Source: Holothuria scabra
Taxonomy: Eukaryota; Echinodermata; Holothuroidea; Aspidochirotida; Holothuriidae
Length of the DNA stretch: 64,000 nucleotides
NCBI GenBank assembly: GCA_037179385.1
Contig: CM074193.1
Span: forward strand, 45,227,082-45,291,081
Direction: 5' to 3'
Each line of letters starts with the position of its first letter. The first letter of the stretch is position 1. Shown one piece after another: positions 26,401 through 38,400 of this stretch. Both the position numbers and the translations under genes were made by a program. The notes under the pieces were generated by a model that did not search any database, was not told the origin of the DNA, and saw only the letters and a program-made list of their open reading frames with translations.

Positions 26401-29400
26401 TAAATATCACAAACATAAAACACCATTGTACCACACAACTAAATAATAGGGCTGTGAACATTTAGCAAAATAACTAAACGTTAAACCTCAAAAATTTGCG
26501 ATCGTTTAGCGATTAATCGCGATTGCCTTTGCACAAAAAAAATTATTTCAGTATGTAGTGACTGATACTAAATGTAATGCAGAAATAATAAATAGTTGTT
26601 ATCTTGCATGGTAAAATCAAATTATTCTGAAACAATTGAAGCCTTCAAGGTCCACATATGCCCAGAATGTTCCATTTAACAAAAACCAGGGATCATCAGA
26701 GTATACAAATGAATAAAAAACTCTCAAAAACAGGTTTTGCGATTAATCGCTTGTAGCTTTGTACTGAACGTTTATTCCACATGCGATCGTTTAGCGATTA
26801 ATCGCTACACGTTCACAGCCCTACTAAATAATGGCTCCTTTCACATCTCAAACCACTCCTTCCCCCACCCCCACCCCTTGGAAAGCAGTACTTTCAGTGG
26901 TCAGGTGGCCAAAATTACACATTAAATTCAATAAAAATCCAAGAGAAAGAAAGAGATTACCTTTTGTTTTGCAATTGTTTCTTCAATTTCTTCTAGATCA
27001 GCAACGGTAACTGGCTGGGTCCGTAAAGTCCTTTCTAGTAACACCAGCCAGTCACGTAACTCTGCTACAAGTTTATCAAATTCCATAACTTTGTCAGAAA
27101 TATCATTTCCGTTAATCTCCATGAAATTAGACCTCTGGATGTCTGACTTAGTACTGGTAATGGTCTCTGTAATTACTGTAAGTAGATACCAAAAAGAAAT
27201 ATTAATTACATTAAAAACCATCTAATCTACTTGCTTCCTCCCCATTAATGACAAAAGACTGTATACCTTGCAAATACTCAAAGCCTCCCTATCTCATGAC
27301 TGACTGTAATATCTATCCAGTACATACTAACTTAACTTAAGCTCTTCCTCCAATTTAAACTAAACTACAAGAACAAATTCAAAACAGAGCCACAGTAGCC
27401 TGCACTGAGTTTAAATTGCTTAAAGCAGTATTATCTCACGAAGTTTGAAAATTCACATTAATTGGGCACACAACTGACTACACATTTCAGTGACCCAACT
27501 GGAGTCAAAGTGTTTTGTTTGAATGAATGTCAACCAAAGTGCACAAACCAACCGTGTTTAAAACACTCCAGTACACTATGTTCAAATGCATTTTTGGGTT
27601 AGAGAGTCACTATCAGCTCTGTTTTTTTTATTGGGGTGGGGGGGCAGGGGGGTTACTATTACCCCTTTTAAGTGATCTCACAAAGAAAAAGCCCTTCAGT
27701 AGCTTATAAGTTCTACTCTTACCACACAGTCCAATGCTGTCCAACTTTCTGCAATCCTGAAACACTATAACACATGGCTGCGTACTACTTCTACACTCGC
27801 AAGAAATACACCTCCACAATAGGATAGCTTTTTATTCCTCTTTCCAGCCATTTCACACCATCAAGTTGACTCAATATCAACCATATTTACAACAAAAATA
27901 TCACCTACAAAATGAAAAAAGGTCTTGTTTCCTTCCAGTAAACTTCCTCTTCTGTTACAAAGCCTTTTCTACCTCGACCAGACCTTTTAACACATTTAAA
28001 GCCTTTAAATTGCTTGAATGTTACCATATTAACATCCATTAAACATAACACACACACCATGCACAAAGACAATCTGTCCTTCGTGTTATTTGAAACAACA
28101 ATTTTTCCTTAGATAGTCCACCTACATGCTACTGACTCATCTTTCAAATAAATTCTTTCGTTTTGTTTTAAACTCCTACATGATAGGACAGGAAGGAACT
28201 TTGGTCATTAATTATAGCTTTATAGTAATCACTGGCAGGGATGATTATGTCACATCCTCTCAAACCAGTCCGAATAGATACAGATGTTTTAGTCTGAGTG
28301 GGTTAGTTAGTTAGTTAGATGAGGATTTATGGCTCAGTTTCTAACCATTCAGTTTAAGTAAGGCCGGGCACAGCCTTTTTATCCATTTGTGGCTCAATGG
28401 CTTGTTTTTCCTACTCCACTGCTTGTGTTGAGCACCAAGAGCACATGGCTGTAGGTTCCATTTTTTAAGTCTTGAGTATGACCTGACAAGGAGTAGAACT
28501 CCAGACCTCCTGGCTGCAAGCTGGATGCTCTTACCAACTGGCCATACAATCGGTGTGATCTTTGAGGGGTGCTAAAATGTGTGTACATGGGCTGTGTGTG
28601 AGGGGTGGACTGGCCCCCTCCTGTAAGCTAGGTCCTATAGAGCATGCCAATGTAAAAATTATGCCTGCAGGTAATGTATTTTGCAAACTTTGTATGGCAT
28701 ACATGCATTTGATGAGCATTTGCCTATTTAGTCTTTACTGGACATCTTCAATTTGGCAGTCTCAAAGAAAATAAAATGTGTTGCTGGCTAAAATTCATTT
28801 CCCTCAGTTTTCCCAAGAGGTTGCAAAGAATGAGTAAGATGGGTGGTGGTGGTGAGGTGTGGGAAGGGGGTACTTACAACTCTGTTTAATCCAGACTGGT
28901 TTCTCATCCTCCTGATCTAACATTGACTTATTCTGCAAGGATGGGTCTTGTACCATCTCCCAATTGTTGTTCATAGCCTCAACCCTTTTCTGTAAATCTT
29001 CCGGCATTTCTCTGTGAACTCTGTCTGCCTCTGAGGCAATCTCCAAGAAGATGGCATTGATCCTATTGACATTGTCCCTCCGAGCTGATACAGCCTCCAT
29101 CAGTGCCTAAGTAAGAAAATTACGACCAATACCAATAAATATGGTTAACTGCAACATATCTTAAGGGGCAAGATTAGTCTCCCCAAAATTATTTTGGAGC
29201 AATAGTTTAAATTTCACATTTTTCTTCTTTTTTCTCATCAAAGAATCTTTCATAATATTTTAGGACTTCAATATTGCATATCTTTCATAATATTTTAGGA
29301 CTTCAATATTGCATTTTCATGGAAACCCAGCAGGTACACCCTGGTAAACTTCACATTTGAGAACAGTCTACTAAACTAATTCAAGTTGCATTGCTACATT

Positions 29401-32400
29401 TCCCCTTAAAGGACTAAATGACATTTAATAACAAGTGATCTGCTCCCTTCACCACTTCCCCCCCCCCCCCCCCCCCACAACAATTTTAAAATGGGGTATA
29501 TGTGTATTCATGCTCATGGTATCTTTTGTACTTTTAGTTTTTGACTATTTTATACATTTTTACATAGTTTTTAGAAATGCCTTGCATTTCAGTGATGAAA
29601 TGACACCAAAATCCTTTTTAAGGTCACTAAACATTCTTATATCCTAAATCTTACTGAAGCAGTAAACACATTTTTCATTCCTGGTCACAAACTGAAGGTA
29701 AAACATGTCCAGGGCTAACTTCACCAACAACTATCTGAACCTAAGACTCACTGGTCTGTGAAAAAAATGTTCATTTAGCTTTTCCCAATTCACACAAATT
29801 GTTTAGTATACCTCCTTTCTAGTAGGCATCCCACGTGCCATGTTGTGTTGTGGGGTTGGGGGGGGGGGGGGCTTTAACAGGAAACTTGTTTCTAAAATAT
29901 TGCTCGTAAAATTGAGTTTTAAACCATGGACATGTCCACATGATCTGAAATCTGACAAGCTGGTAACAGACAGAACAGAAACGTGCAAATACAACCCATG
30001 ACCTTTTTTAAATTTTTGCAAGTTATGAAGATCAGTCTATTCCCAAGGGGTTTTGTCTAATGTGAAGTAACTTCTCTCAGCTTAATGAAAACCTTTATAA
30101 AAATTTTAAAGTAAAATGGCGTTGTGCCCCGCATTACAGAATATTGGCAGCAAAAGGCCTTGGTTACTATGGCAATGTGACTAACAAAATGTTTCTCTGC
30201 TTAATTGAACACTCCAATTAGTCGTTCCTACTGTCCAAAACAAGAACATTAAAATGTGCACCCAAAACATTACGAAAACTGTCATTAGTCACATTCAGAA
30301 AATTTTACAAAGGGCATTCTTTCAAAATGAAAGACAAGATGTGCTTTGTCAAGAAGTTGGCCTTTTCTTGATTAATCACAAAGGTTACCTATACATTCAC
30401 AAAATGCAGTTCTGGGAGAGCTGTTAAAGTAGCGCACTGAGTGCTTTTTTTACGCCACAAACAGCATGCAATGTTACACCTCTCTCAATGGATGAAGGAC
30501 AATTTACTATACTTTATATCTTCAAATGTTTCCTGTTCTTACATGATATATATACAATTTGCAGTTGTCATTTCAAGGGAAAAGTACAGTCACCCAAATA
30601 CGAATATAAGTACCATGGTATCCCAATTCAAGAATGATTCCTTTTAACCAAGTGGCAATTTATATTTTTGTTTTCACTTATTTGCTAAATTCAAGAAGAA
30701 TAAATCATTAATTTTTCTTTCATTTTAAATATTTTGTTCAGAAAAATAAAAAAATTTAAGGTAAATGACAAAAGTATTGTAAGATTGAACTCATACATGA
30801 AAACAAAGTTGAAATGAATTCATTTTTTTAACCCTGCTGGCTTGAACAGCACACATGGATTAAAATTTGATATATGTAGACATATCATTCAAAATCTGAA
30901 ATAAATTGACACTTTTCTCTTAAAATTTACCACTTGGCTCTGAGATATTATCTGCAGTTTAAAGATGTACTGATATCGGTTTCAGTGACATCACTGTTAG
31001 TGTTCTTTAGCAATAAAGTACATTGTCACTGTGGGTGGATGAAATTATACTACCTGTAAAGGGTTCATGAATTTATTTCAGCTGTACATGTTAGAGGATA
31101 TTGAGACCTTTGGAGAAATCTCTCTTTGGGAGAAAATGTCACCACATTTACAATGATGATATTCACAATTCAGAACTAACAAATGACTGCAAAGCTAGTC
31201 TAGGTTGGTATATACCTCACAACTAATGATATAAAGCTAGCTGCACACTATAAGACTTTGCGCATTGCAACTCAACTCGATCGTTGGATCTCTAACAGTC
31301 GTGTAGTGTGCGTAAGATTAAGACTGCGACTGGCAGTTTTAGGGCCAGTTGTAAGTCACATCGCCTTCAGTCAGGAAGTATGAACATGTTGGTTTTTCCC
31401 GACTTTGAAGGGCGACAGTCACAAGGGACTAAAAAATATGACCAATCAAAATTATTGATTTATATGCACGTGATATAAATACGATGAAAGTTGTCTGATG
31501 CTTGTTCCGGTGACAACTTTTGACGCAACTTAGTGTAAATATTCAGTTGAAAAGATGAATATATGGAACGAGTGTGGGGCAAAGAGAAAGACAAACTCAT
31601 AGAAATGTGGGAAAAACTACCTGTACTTTATAACTGTGGAAGCAAAGCTGTTCCTATAGGAATGCTTGGAGGCAGTGGACATTACTGGTCAGCTGTAAAC
31701 TTGCATAGGCCTAGTACGCTACCTACACACTGAAAGTATAGTTGCAACTGTATGCTGTTCTGTGCTGTTGTACCGAAATATGTATAGCAGTAGTGTGTAC
31801 GTGCCAATCGTGGGTGTGCATTCCCTAATCATCGTGAGTGTGATAGCCAGTCGTATAGTGTGCGTGGCCCTGTCGTGTGACTAAAAATTGTGACGACGAT
31901 TCAAAACTAGGTCACAACGGTTTAGTTGAGTTGCGACGCACAAAGTCTTATAGTGTGCGGCTAGCTTAAGGATAAAGAACAGAGGTCTGGTTCATTAAGC
32001 GTTCCAAGGATGGTATGGGGGCACAGGAGAAATCTCCCCCATCAGCAACCCCATTCAGCTGTCGCCCACTCAGATCCTGAATGGAACTATACCTGTCCTA
32101 AGACTTAAATTTTCACCTACAGATAATTTCAAACACATAGTCCCCATCACTTTTGTTTAGGGCCTTGAGATTTCACTGGTTCCACCAAAACAACACTCAC
32201 TGCAGTGTCACACTTCCGGCAATGTTTTTCGACCCCCACACTTTTAATTTTGCCAACACTTTTCCCTCGCCCCTACTTTCAAATTTTGGTATCACTACCT
32301 CCCTCACATCCTCACATATATCCTGTTCTCAATCACAACAGATCAGTGAAGCACTATGTCAAAACTAAAGGCTGCATGTATGCTTTGTGTCAACACAAAT

Positions 32401-35400
32401 TTCAAAAGCAAGTTAGCTAGATGAAATTTAGGGACACACCAACATGAATGTGGTATATTGTTTCAACTAGATTAAAAGGTAAATATTTATATGGTCCATG
32501 GTCAAATTAAGTTTCAAATACGGTTCAGATGCGGTGCAAGTCTTTCCCTTTAATTATCTCTTATTACAGGGGCAGGGGGAATACCACAGCAAGTTCCACA
32601 CACCACAGCCCACAGGAACAACAAGCACAGAGGGGTTATTTCTCTAGAAGGGCTTTCTCAACCAGTGGAGTGTGGACTACGTGTGGTGGGCAACTTAACG
32701 TAGGAAGGAGTGGCACATAAAGTATGAAAGAGAATTTTGAAAAATTAAACAATTTAACATGGTCAAATAAAAAATAATTTGCCCTCACAGAAGTAAAATT
32801 TTCCTGAAGTGGGCCTCAGCAAAATTAAGGGAGCAGGGGTTTGATTAAAGCTGGTGTGGTAGATATTTAATGTGTAAAATTACAAAGTATGGCTGAAGCT
32901 GCCGCAGCTTGACTGAAGGATATGTTACTTTGCTTTGACGTAATTCCTAATATTGATGAAGTAATCACAAATGATGTTCTTCTCAACAAACCTTCTTTTG
33001 AGTAATTTGAGCTTTGATAGTTTTGTGTTCTTTAGATGACAAGGAGTCTTTGGTGACCTTGATCCAGTCCTCAATTTCTGATAGTTCCTTGATAAACACG
33101 GCCAGTGTGTCTTGCTGTCGTTTCAGTTGTTGTTGCGATCGAGACAATTCCCCAGCCATCTGATACATATGAAAGGAAATGATACAAAGTTATCCTTAAA
33201 TGAAAAAGTTCAGAAAAGTAACCTTATTCAGGCAAGGACAAAAACAATTCAGAGTATTGAAGCAAATGGCCTCCCTCACTGCTAGATGATTTACCAAAGC
33301 AAGATAATTGTCTACATTTTGAAACCAAAGCATAGCATCCAAACAAACAAGCAGTTTAAGACTTGGAAAAGATGGCTCCAAGTTTAAAGAGCACAGGATG
33401 TATAAAACATGAAAGGAGATACTCCACTGACAGGTATATACCCATTGATGCAACTGAACGCTGTCTTTTTTAAACCTGTGGATTTGTTCAGAACTTAAAT
33501 TTTTGAACTAGCTTCAAGAGTATTCTTGACCTGCTCAATCTCTTATGAGTAGATTTAATGATGCTCTACAACAGTGCTTCTCAACCGGGGTCCGAGTGCA
33601 TCCCCAGGGGTGAATTCCGAATGCTTGCAGGGGTGAAATTTGGAAAATTGGGGAATTGGGGGTGAATTATACACAAAGGGGGAAATTTTGTGAATAGGGG
33701 AAAATTTGCATGAATTGAGGTTTCATACTTAGAATTGAAAATTCATAGCTTCATCTGACCGGTAGCCATCAGTCAGAATATAGCTTGTATAACTGTACAT
33801 AGTTGGTGTTTAGAGAGATATTCTAAACATCAGCTCTCTAGCTGTATGAATGGACAGTCACTGAACAAGGCGATCTAGGCCTGAAATTAGTGAAGCTAGT
33901 TCCAGATGTAAAGACCCTGGTTCAAAAACACCAAGCACAAGGTTCACATTGAACAAGGGTCTTGAAATCTCTATTGTGCTTATGTGTAAATCTGTGGCCT
34001 GTGTTCTTTAAATATAAGTTTTAAACAAAACCTAACTAGCATGTTCTAGTTTTAGTTTTTAGTAATTTGATGTTTTATAGTACTAGGGATGAATGGTGGA
34101 AAAATTTTTTCCCCAGTGGGGAAGTGGATCATAAAGGTTGAGAAGCACTGCTCTACAATTTTGAACCTAAGGAATTGATAATTTCTATGAAACTTCAGTA
34201 AGGTGATGTGTCAAATAAAATCATAGGTTGCAGCTGCCTCAGCTACAAATGACGAAACATTCCTTCTTACTTTGTGAAACATCCTCCTTCTTTGCCTACA
34301 TCTTATTGCATCAGTGATGAAATGAAGCATACTACATATACACTTAATATAGTCAGGTTTTACATCTGACAGTCTGATAAATAGACTGGCAGTGCCAGGT
34401 ATACCAAAGCTAGGTATACCTAGCTAGCACACCCAGTTAAGTTTATGTTAATTGCTCTTCACACAATGTGAACAAAACGAAAGCAACAATCACTTGAGGG
34501 CACAGATCATGTAACAAACTCAGAGATCAGTTACACCCCACACCATTTTTGATCTAATGGGGTGTCCAGTTATTTCATTCACAAGAAGAAACATCACAGC
34601 ATAAAGCCTGTGCAGTTCATGGCAAAATGTTATTCAACAATACCAGTTTTAATTATCTGGTGTTTTTTGAATGAGTGCATCTAGTGATCCAATGAAGTTA
34701 AACTGACGCAAAGTTCACCATTTCCCAATTGTGATGTTATTTTACGGTTCAGACAGAGCCAAGTTTTAAGAAAAAATGTTAAGATACCAACAGGCCTTAA
34801 ATTTTGAAATGTGCAAGTGCAATTGCATGCCATTAATCACTGTGAGGAAAAGGATTTCTTGCACACCTCAAATCCTCAATGAAGATGCAAGCTAATTAAG
34901 TTTCATAAAACGTCACACCTACTACACTCCTTAAGTTACTGAGGATTTGGATTTATAGCACACCTTAAAAATCTTAAACTCACAGCCTGCACCAACCAAT
35001 CAAAGATTCTGTTTAGCAAGCCCTAATAAATGCTATTCAAGGTCATCACTGGATCCTATGCACTTGCAACTAACAGAGTGAAATGCCTAGGCTGCTTAAA
35101 GTCTCAAATGGCTGCTACTAAATGAGTCCAATGATTAAAGAGAAGAGTAGGAGAAAAGATAAAATGAACTTCAGTTTCCTGCTTGAAGGAAGGTCATGCA
35201 AACATACCGAGTCCAAAGCATAGGCAAGCAGAAAAGAGGACTATAGCCAGGCACCCTCTGTCAGAGAGCTACCAGTTTCCACATTGCTACTTTAAGTTTG
35301 CTGGGGATTTACTCCTGGTAAGAAGGGACTTTGTATATCATTAGGAGGAAAGAGGGGAGCTGAGATAAATTAAATGCTTTGTTACCTTATCCCATGCTGA

Positions 35401-38400
35401 TGTCAAATCTGCCATTTTTAATTTAACTTTGGTCACTTTGCCTTGTTCCAGTTTTCCACTGGCCAAAAAGATGTCAACTTGTTCCAAGCACTGACCCTTT
35501 CTTTCTCTTTGTCCAGGCTGTTCTTCTATTTTCACCTGTAAATGTAATAATACAACAAACATCAACAGTTAAACAAAATGGCTTTAGCAAGAATCCTTTA
35601 TCATGGCTGTTGAACTTGTTGGTTACAGTAACTTTAGCGCTAATTAAAGCGCTAATATTCTTTTTCCATTTTCTAGCAAACTTTTGGTTTAAACACCTGT
35701 TCACATTAAACAATGGAGTAGAAGAAGTAGCAGGTGAGGGGGATGGCAAAATCACCAAAACTCCCTGAAGAACAAGAAGATGATACTCATGATTCCGCAT
35801 GGGTCGACGCAGAAGACGTCTCCACAGTGTTTGAGAACGATGTAGGATCGCAGAACTTCTTGAAAACGAAGTAGGAAGCAGTTTTCAACCAGACAATTTC
35901 CAAAGGCGTGTTATTCATGTTGAGGCAAAAATGCGAAGGACGATCTTAGGTGGCAGGCGCCCTCTGTAGGTAGGGGTTGCCATAGTGCTAGTTAGTTTTT
36001 TGCCAGACAGTTATTGCAGGCAATAATGGTTACACATGTAAATAGGAGGTAAGTAAGAGCGAAATAGACTGATCATTTCCCAGGAATGAAGTAAAATTAT
36101 TTCCCAGGAAGGCTGTAAAATTTTCCACACAATTCCCTGTAGTTTCATGTCATGAACAGTAAAAGGGAACTTCCCTCTGAATGCCCAACTTTCCTGGGGA
36201 GGAGTCTCCCAGCTTCCAAACTTTTTCAACCCATTAACAGTGACCAACTTCCATTCCTCTCCCACACCAGTTCCATGGACCTAACTGATCTCGAGCAATT
36301 TTTCTTCTTATCATCGAGTATAAAGTGGCTTAAAATTAAGTACTTTTGTTCTATACTGTTCTTTACAATTTTAAGTGATGTGGATTAATTTGCTCTTTAA
36401 ACGCCATACACTTACCCAGCCTTGCAGACCATCCACTCACAAAAATTTGTTTTCAGGACAATGAATTAAAACCATAGAAGGCCCATGATAACACACAACA
36501 TCTTAGCTGTATACTAATTTTGTATTTTCATGAAAACTTTCACATGGAAAAACATAAAAATTATCTTGAAAAACTAGAAGGAACAAACTTAAGGAAATAA
36601 AGTATGCAAAGATATTAAAGTATGTGTTGACAACACCAGTGGAACCCTACTATTGCATAATTAATTTAAATTGGCCAAACAACAAAAAAAATGAAATGAC
36701 TTTGTTTTGTTTGCCTCTCCTTTTCCACGTTTTAAGAATATTAAATTTATATTTTGAAATTGTTTGCAATGAAACTTTGCCTACTGTAACAATTTCATTA
36801 TTGGATGATATTAACACTCCAAAAATATAAAACGTTGCGATTATGAAGTTGCGGAGATGAAAACCAAGATTACAATTGTAAGCTTAACAGAAGAATGTAA
36901 ACAAGATAAGATATTTCCATTTATGACTAAAACAAAACCTGATGAATGTATATACACAAAAATGTTGCACAATTCAGACTTATTAATTGCATCAGTTAAA
37001 TCAAGATTGAACTCCACAGAGACCTCTTTAATCCTTGACAAATAAACTATCCTGCGACAAGTAAATTATTTCTGGTGCCAGTATATCTGCAGAAACATAG
37101 ATCAGCGACAAAAGGAAAGTTACTCCATTACAGAAATTAAACACATGAAAACGAGACGAGATATTTTTTATCAGGATATAAACACTGAAATTTTAATTGA
37201 ACTGTCACAACAAGACAAAAAATATGAGGCAAAGACAGTTACAATCTGCGAAAATTCAAAATGAAAGTTTTTTCTCAAGGAAAAGTGAAAGAAGCAGCAT
37301 ACCATCAACTCATTTTGATAGTCCAATGTGCCTTGCAGACATACTTACAGGGCTTTCTTATTCCTATTAAAGGTAAAGGCCTAATTTTTTCACTCAAAAC
37401 AGTTCTAATTCTTAAGTTTTACATTAGACCTTCCTACAACTGTCTAAATCTCTGTTTATTGCTTCAGGGTAAGTATACAAGACCCCAATGTGTAATCAAA
37501 ACACTCTCAGAACAGTATGTTCTGTATCAGGGTTATAGCTAGCCAAATTTGAGTGCTGGGTAATTGATCTGCCAAAAGTGCCTCACCCTACCCCCATGGC
37601 ATTTACCCCATTTTTCAGTCATCAATTTGTCATTTTCCCCTCATTTTACTTCAGGGAATAAATTTGGGGCTAGTTTTATGTCTTGATAGGCAGATTTATG
37701 GTGGGCGGGGAGACTTCTGCTTGCCTAGAGTGCCAGGAGGTAATATCAAGTGCTGGGTGTGGCTGCTCACTGCAGCTGCACCCCTGTTCAGTATAACATG
37801 AGCTGCAGTACTCTGTATTAACTTGCTGTCCATTAAAGAGTGGTACCAACTGAGAATTTCTGTAGACTACTACAAAAATTGTGGTTTGGGGTGAGAGTTG
37901 ACTACCTTTAAAGTTTCTAAAATGTTGCATACTAAGAAACCAGACAACATACATAATATTTGTCTATACTCACCACCAGACTCAATCATGTATTTACATG
38001 CAAGAATAATAACCAGAATGCAAAAATGCATGGAGGTTTTGATGATACAATATAACTTCTATTCCAAATAATGCCATGAATTTCCATTTGTCTTACAGTC
38101 ACTGGTCTAATGCTACTTTAACATGTTGGAGAAATAGTTCTGTGTTTATATTTAATGTTGAGGATTCTTGGGAAATTGTGCATTTTGATCTTTGCTAACA
38201 GCAGAAAGCGATCTTGGAAATTCTTGGAAAAATTTGCTTTTCCCTATGTGGTGACTCCTGATGACTTCAAGCTAAAACAAAGCCTTAGGCTTCTTCTGAT
38301 CATAATAAATACACATGCAATGTATGCAATCTTCCTGCCTTGAAATATTGCAAGAACAAAGTTTTTCAGATCTTGACCTCTACCAAACCTAAATGACTTT

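Larger units (their letters stand above)
18389..26960 (-). other. Intron 51 equivalent, longest internal intron, contains the cassette candidate
   Basis: 8572 bp between the exon 51 donor gtaatc and the exon 52 acceptor. The candidate cassette exon at 23743-23850 would divide it into 3110 and 5354 bp. It also holds an A run (20444-20485), a C run (19157-19167), a tandem pair of family A and B MITEs (25338-25912) and a hAT MITE (26447-26823). The parts 18389-20440 and 20490-23740 hold nothing I can name. Confidence 0.85.
29107..32991 (-). other. Intron 48 equivalent
   Basis: An intron of 3885 bp. It contains a family B MITE with an internal duplication (29165-29405), a C run (29459-29475), a G run (29860-29870), a Harbinger-type element (31235-31966) and a possible family L copy (32450-32575). 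Facing ACCAAGTGG motifs at 30648 and 30930 hint at one more MITE, unproven. Confidence 0.88.
33160..35385 (-). other. Intron 47 equivalent
   Basis: An intron of 2226 bp. It contains a complete hAT-type element (33572-34150) and a family J MITE (34788-34990). The remainder has no recognised content. Confidence 0.88.

Noticed and set aside
30645..30940. Possible MITE with facing ACCAAGTGG ends
   Set aside because: Inverted match is short and imperfect, with no target duplication or second copy in the window.
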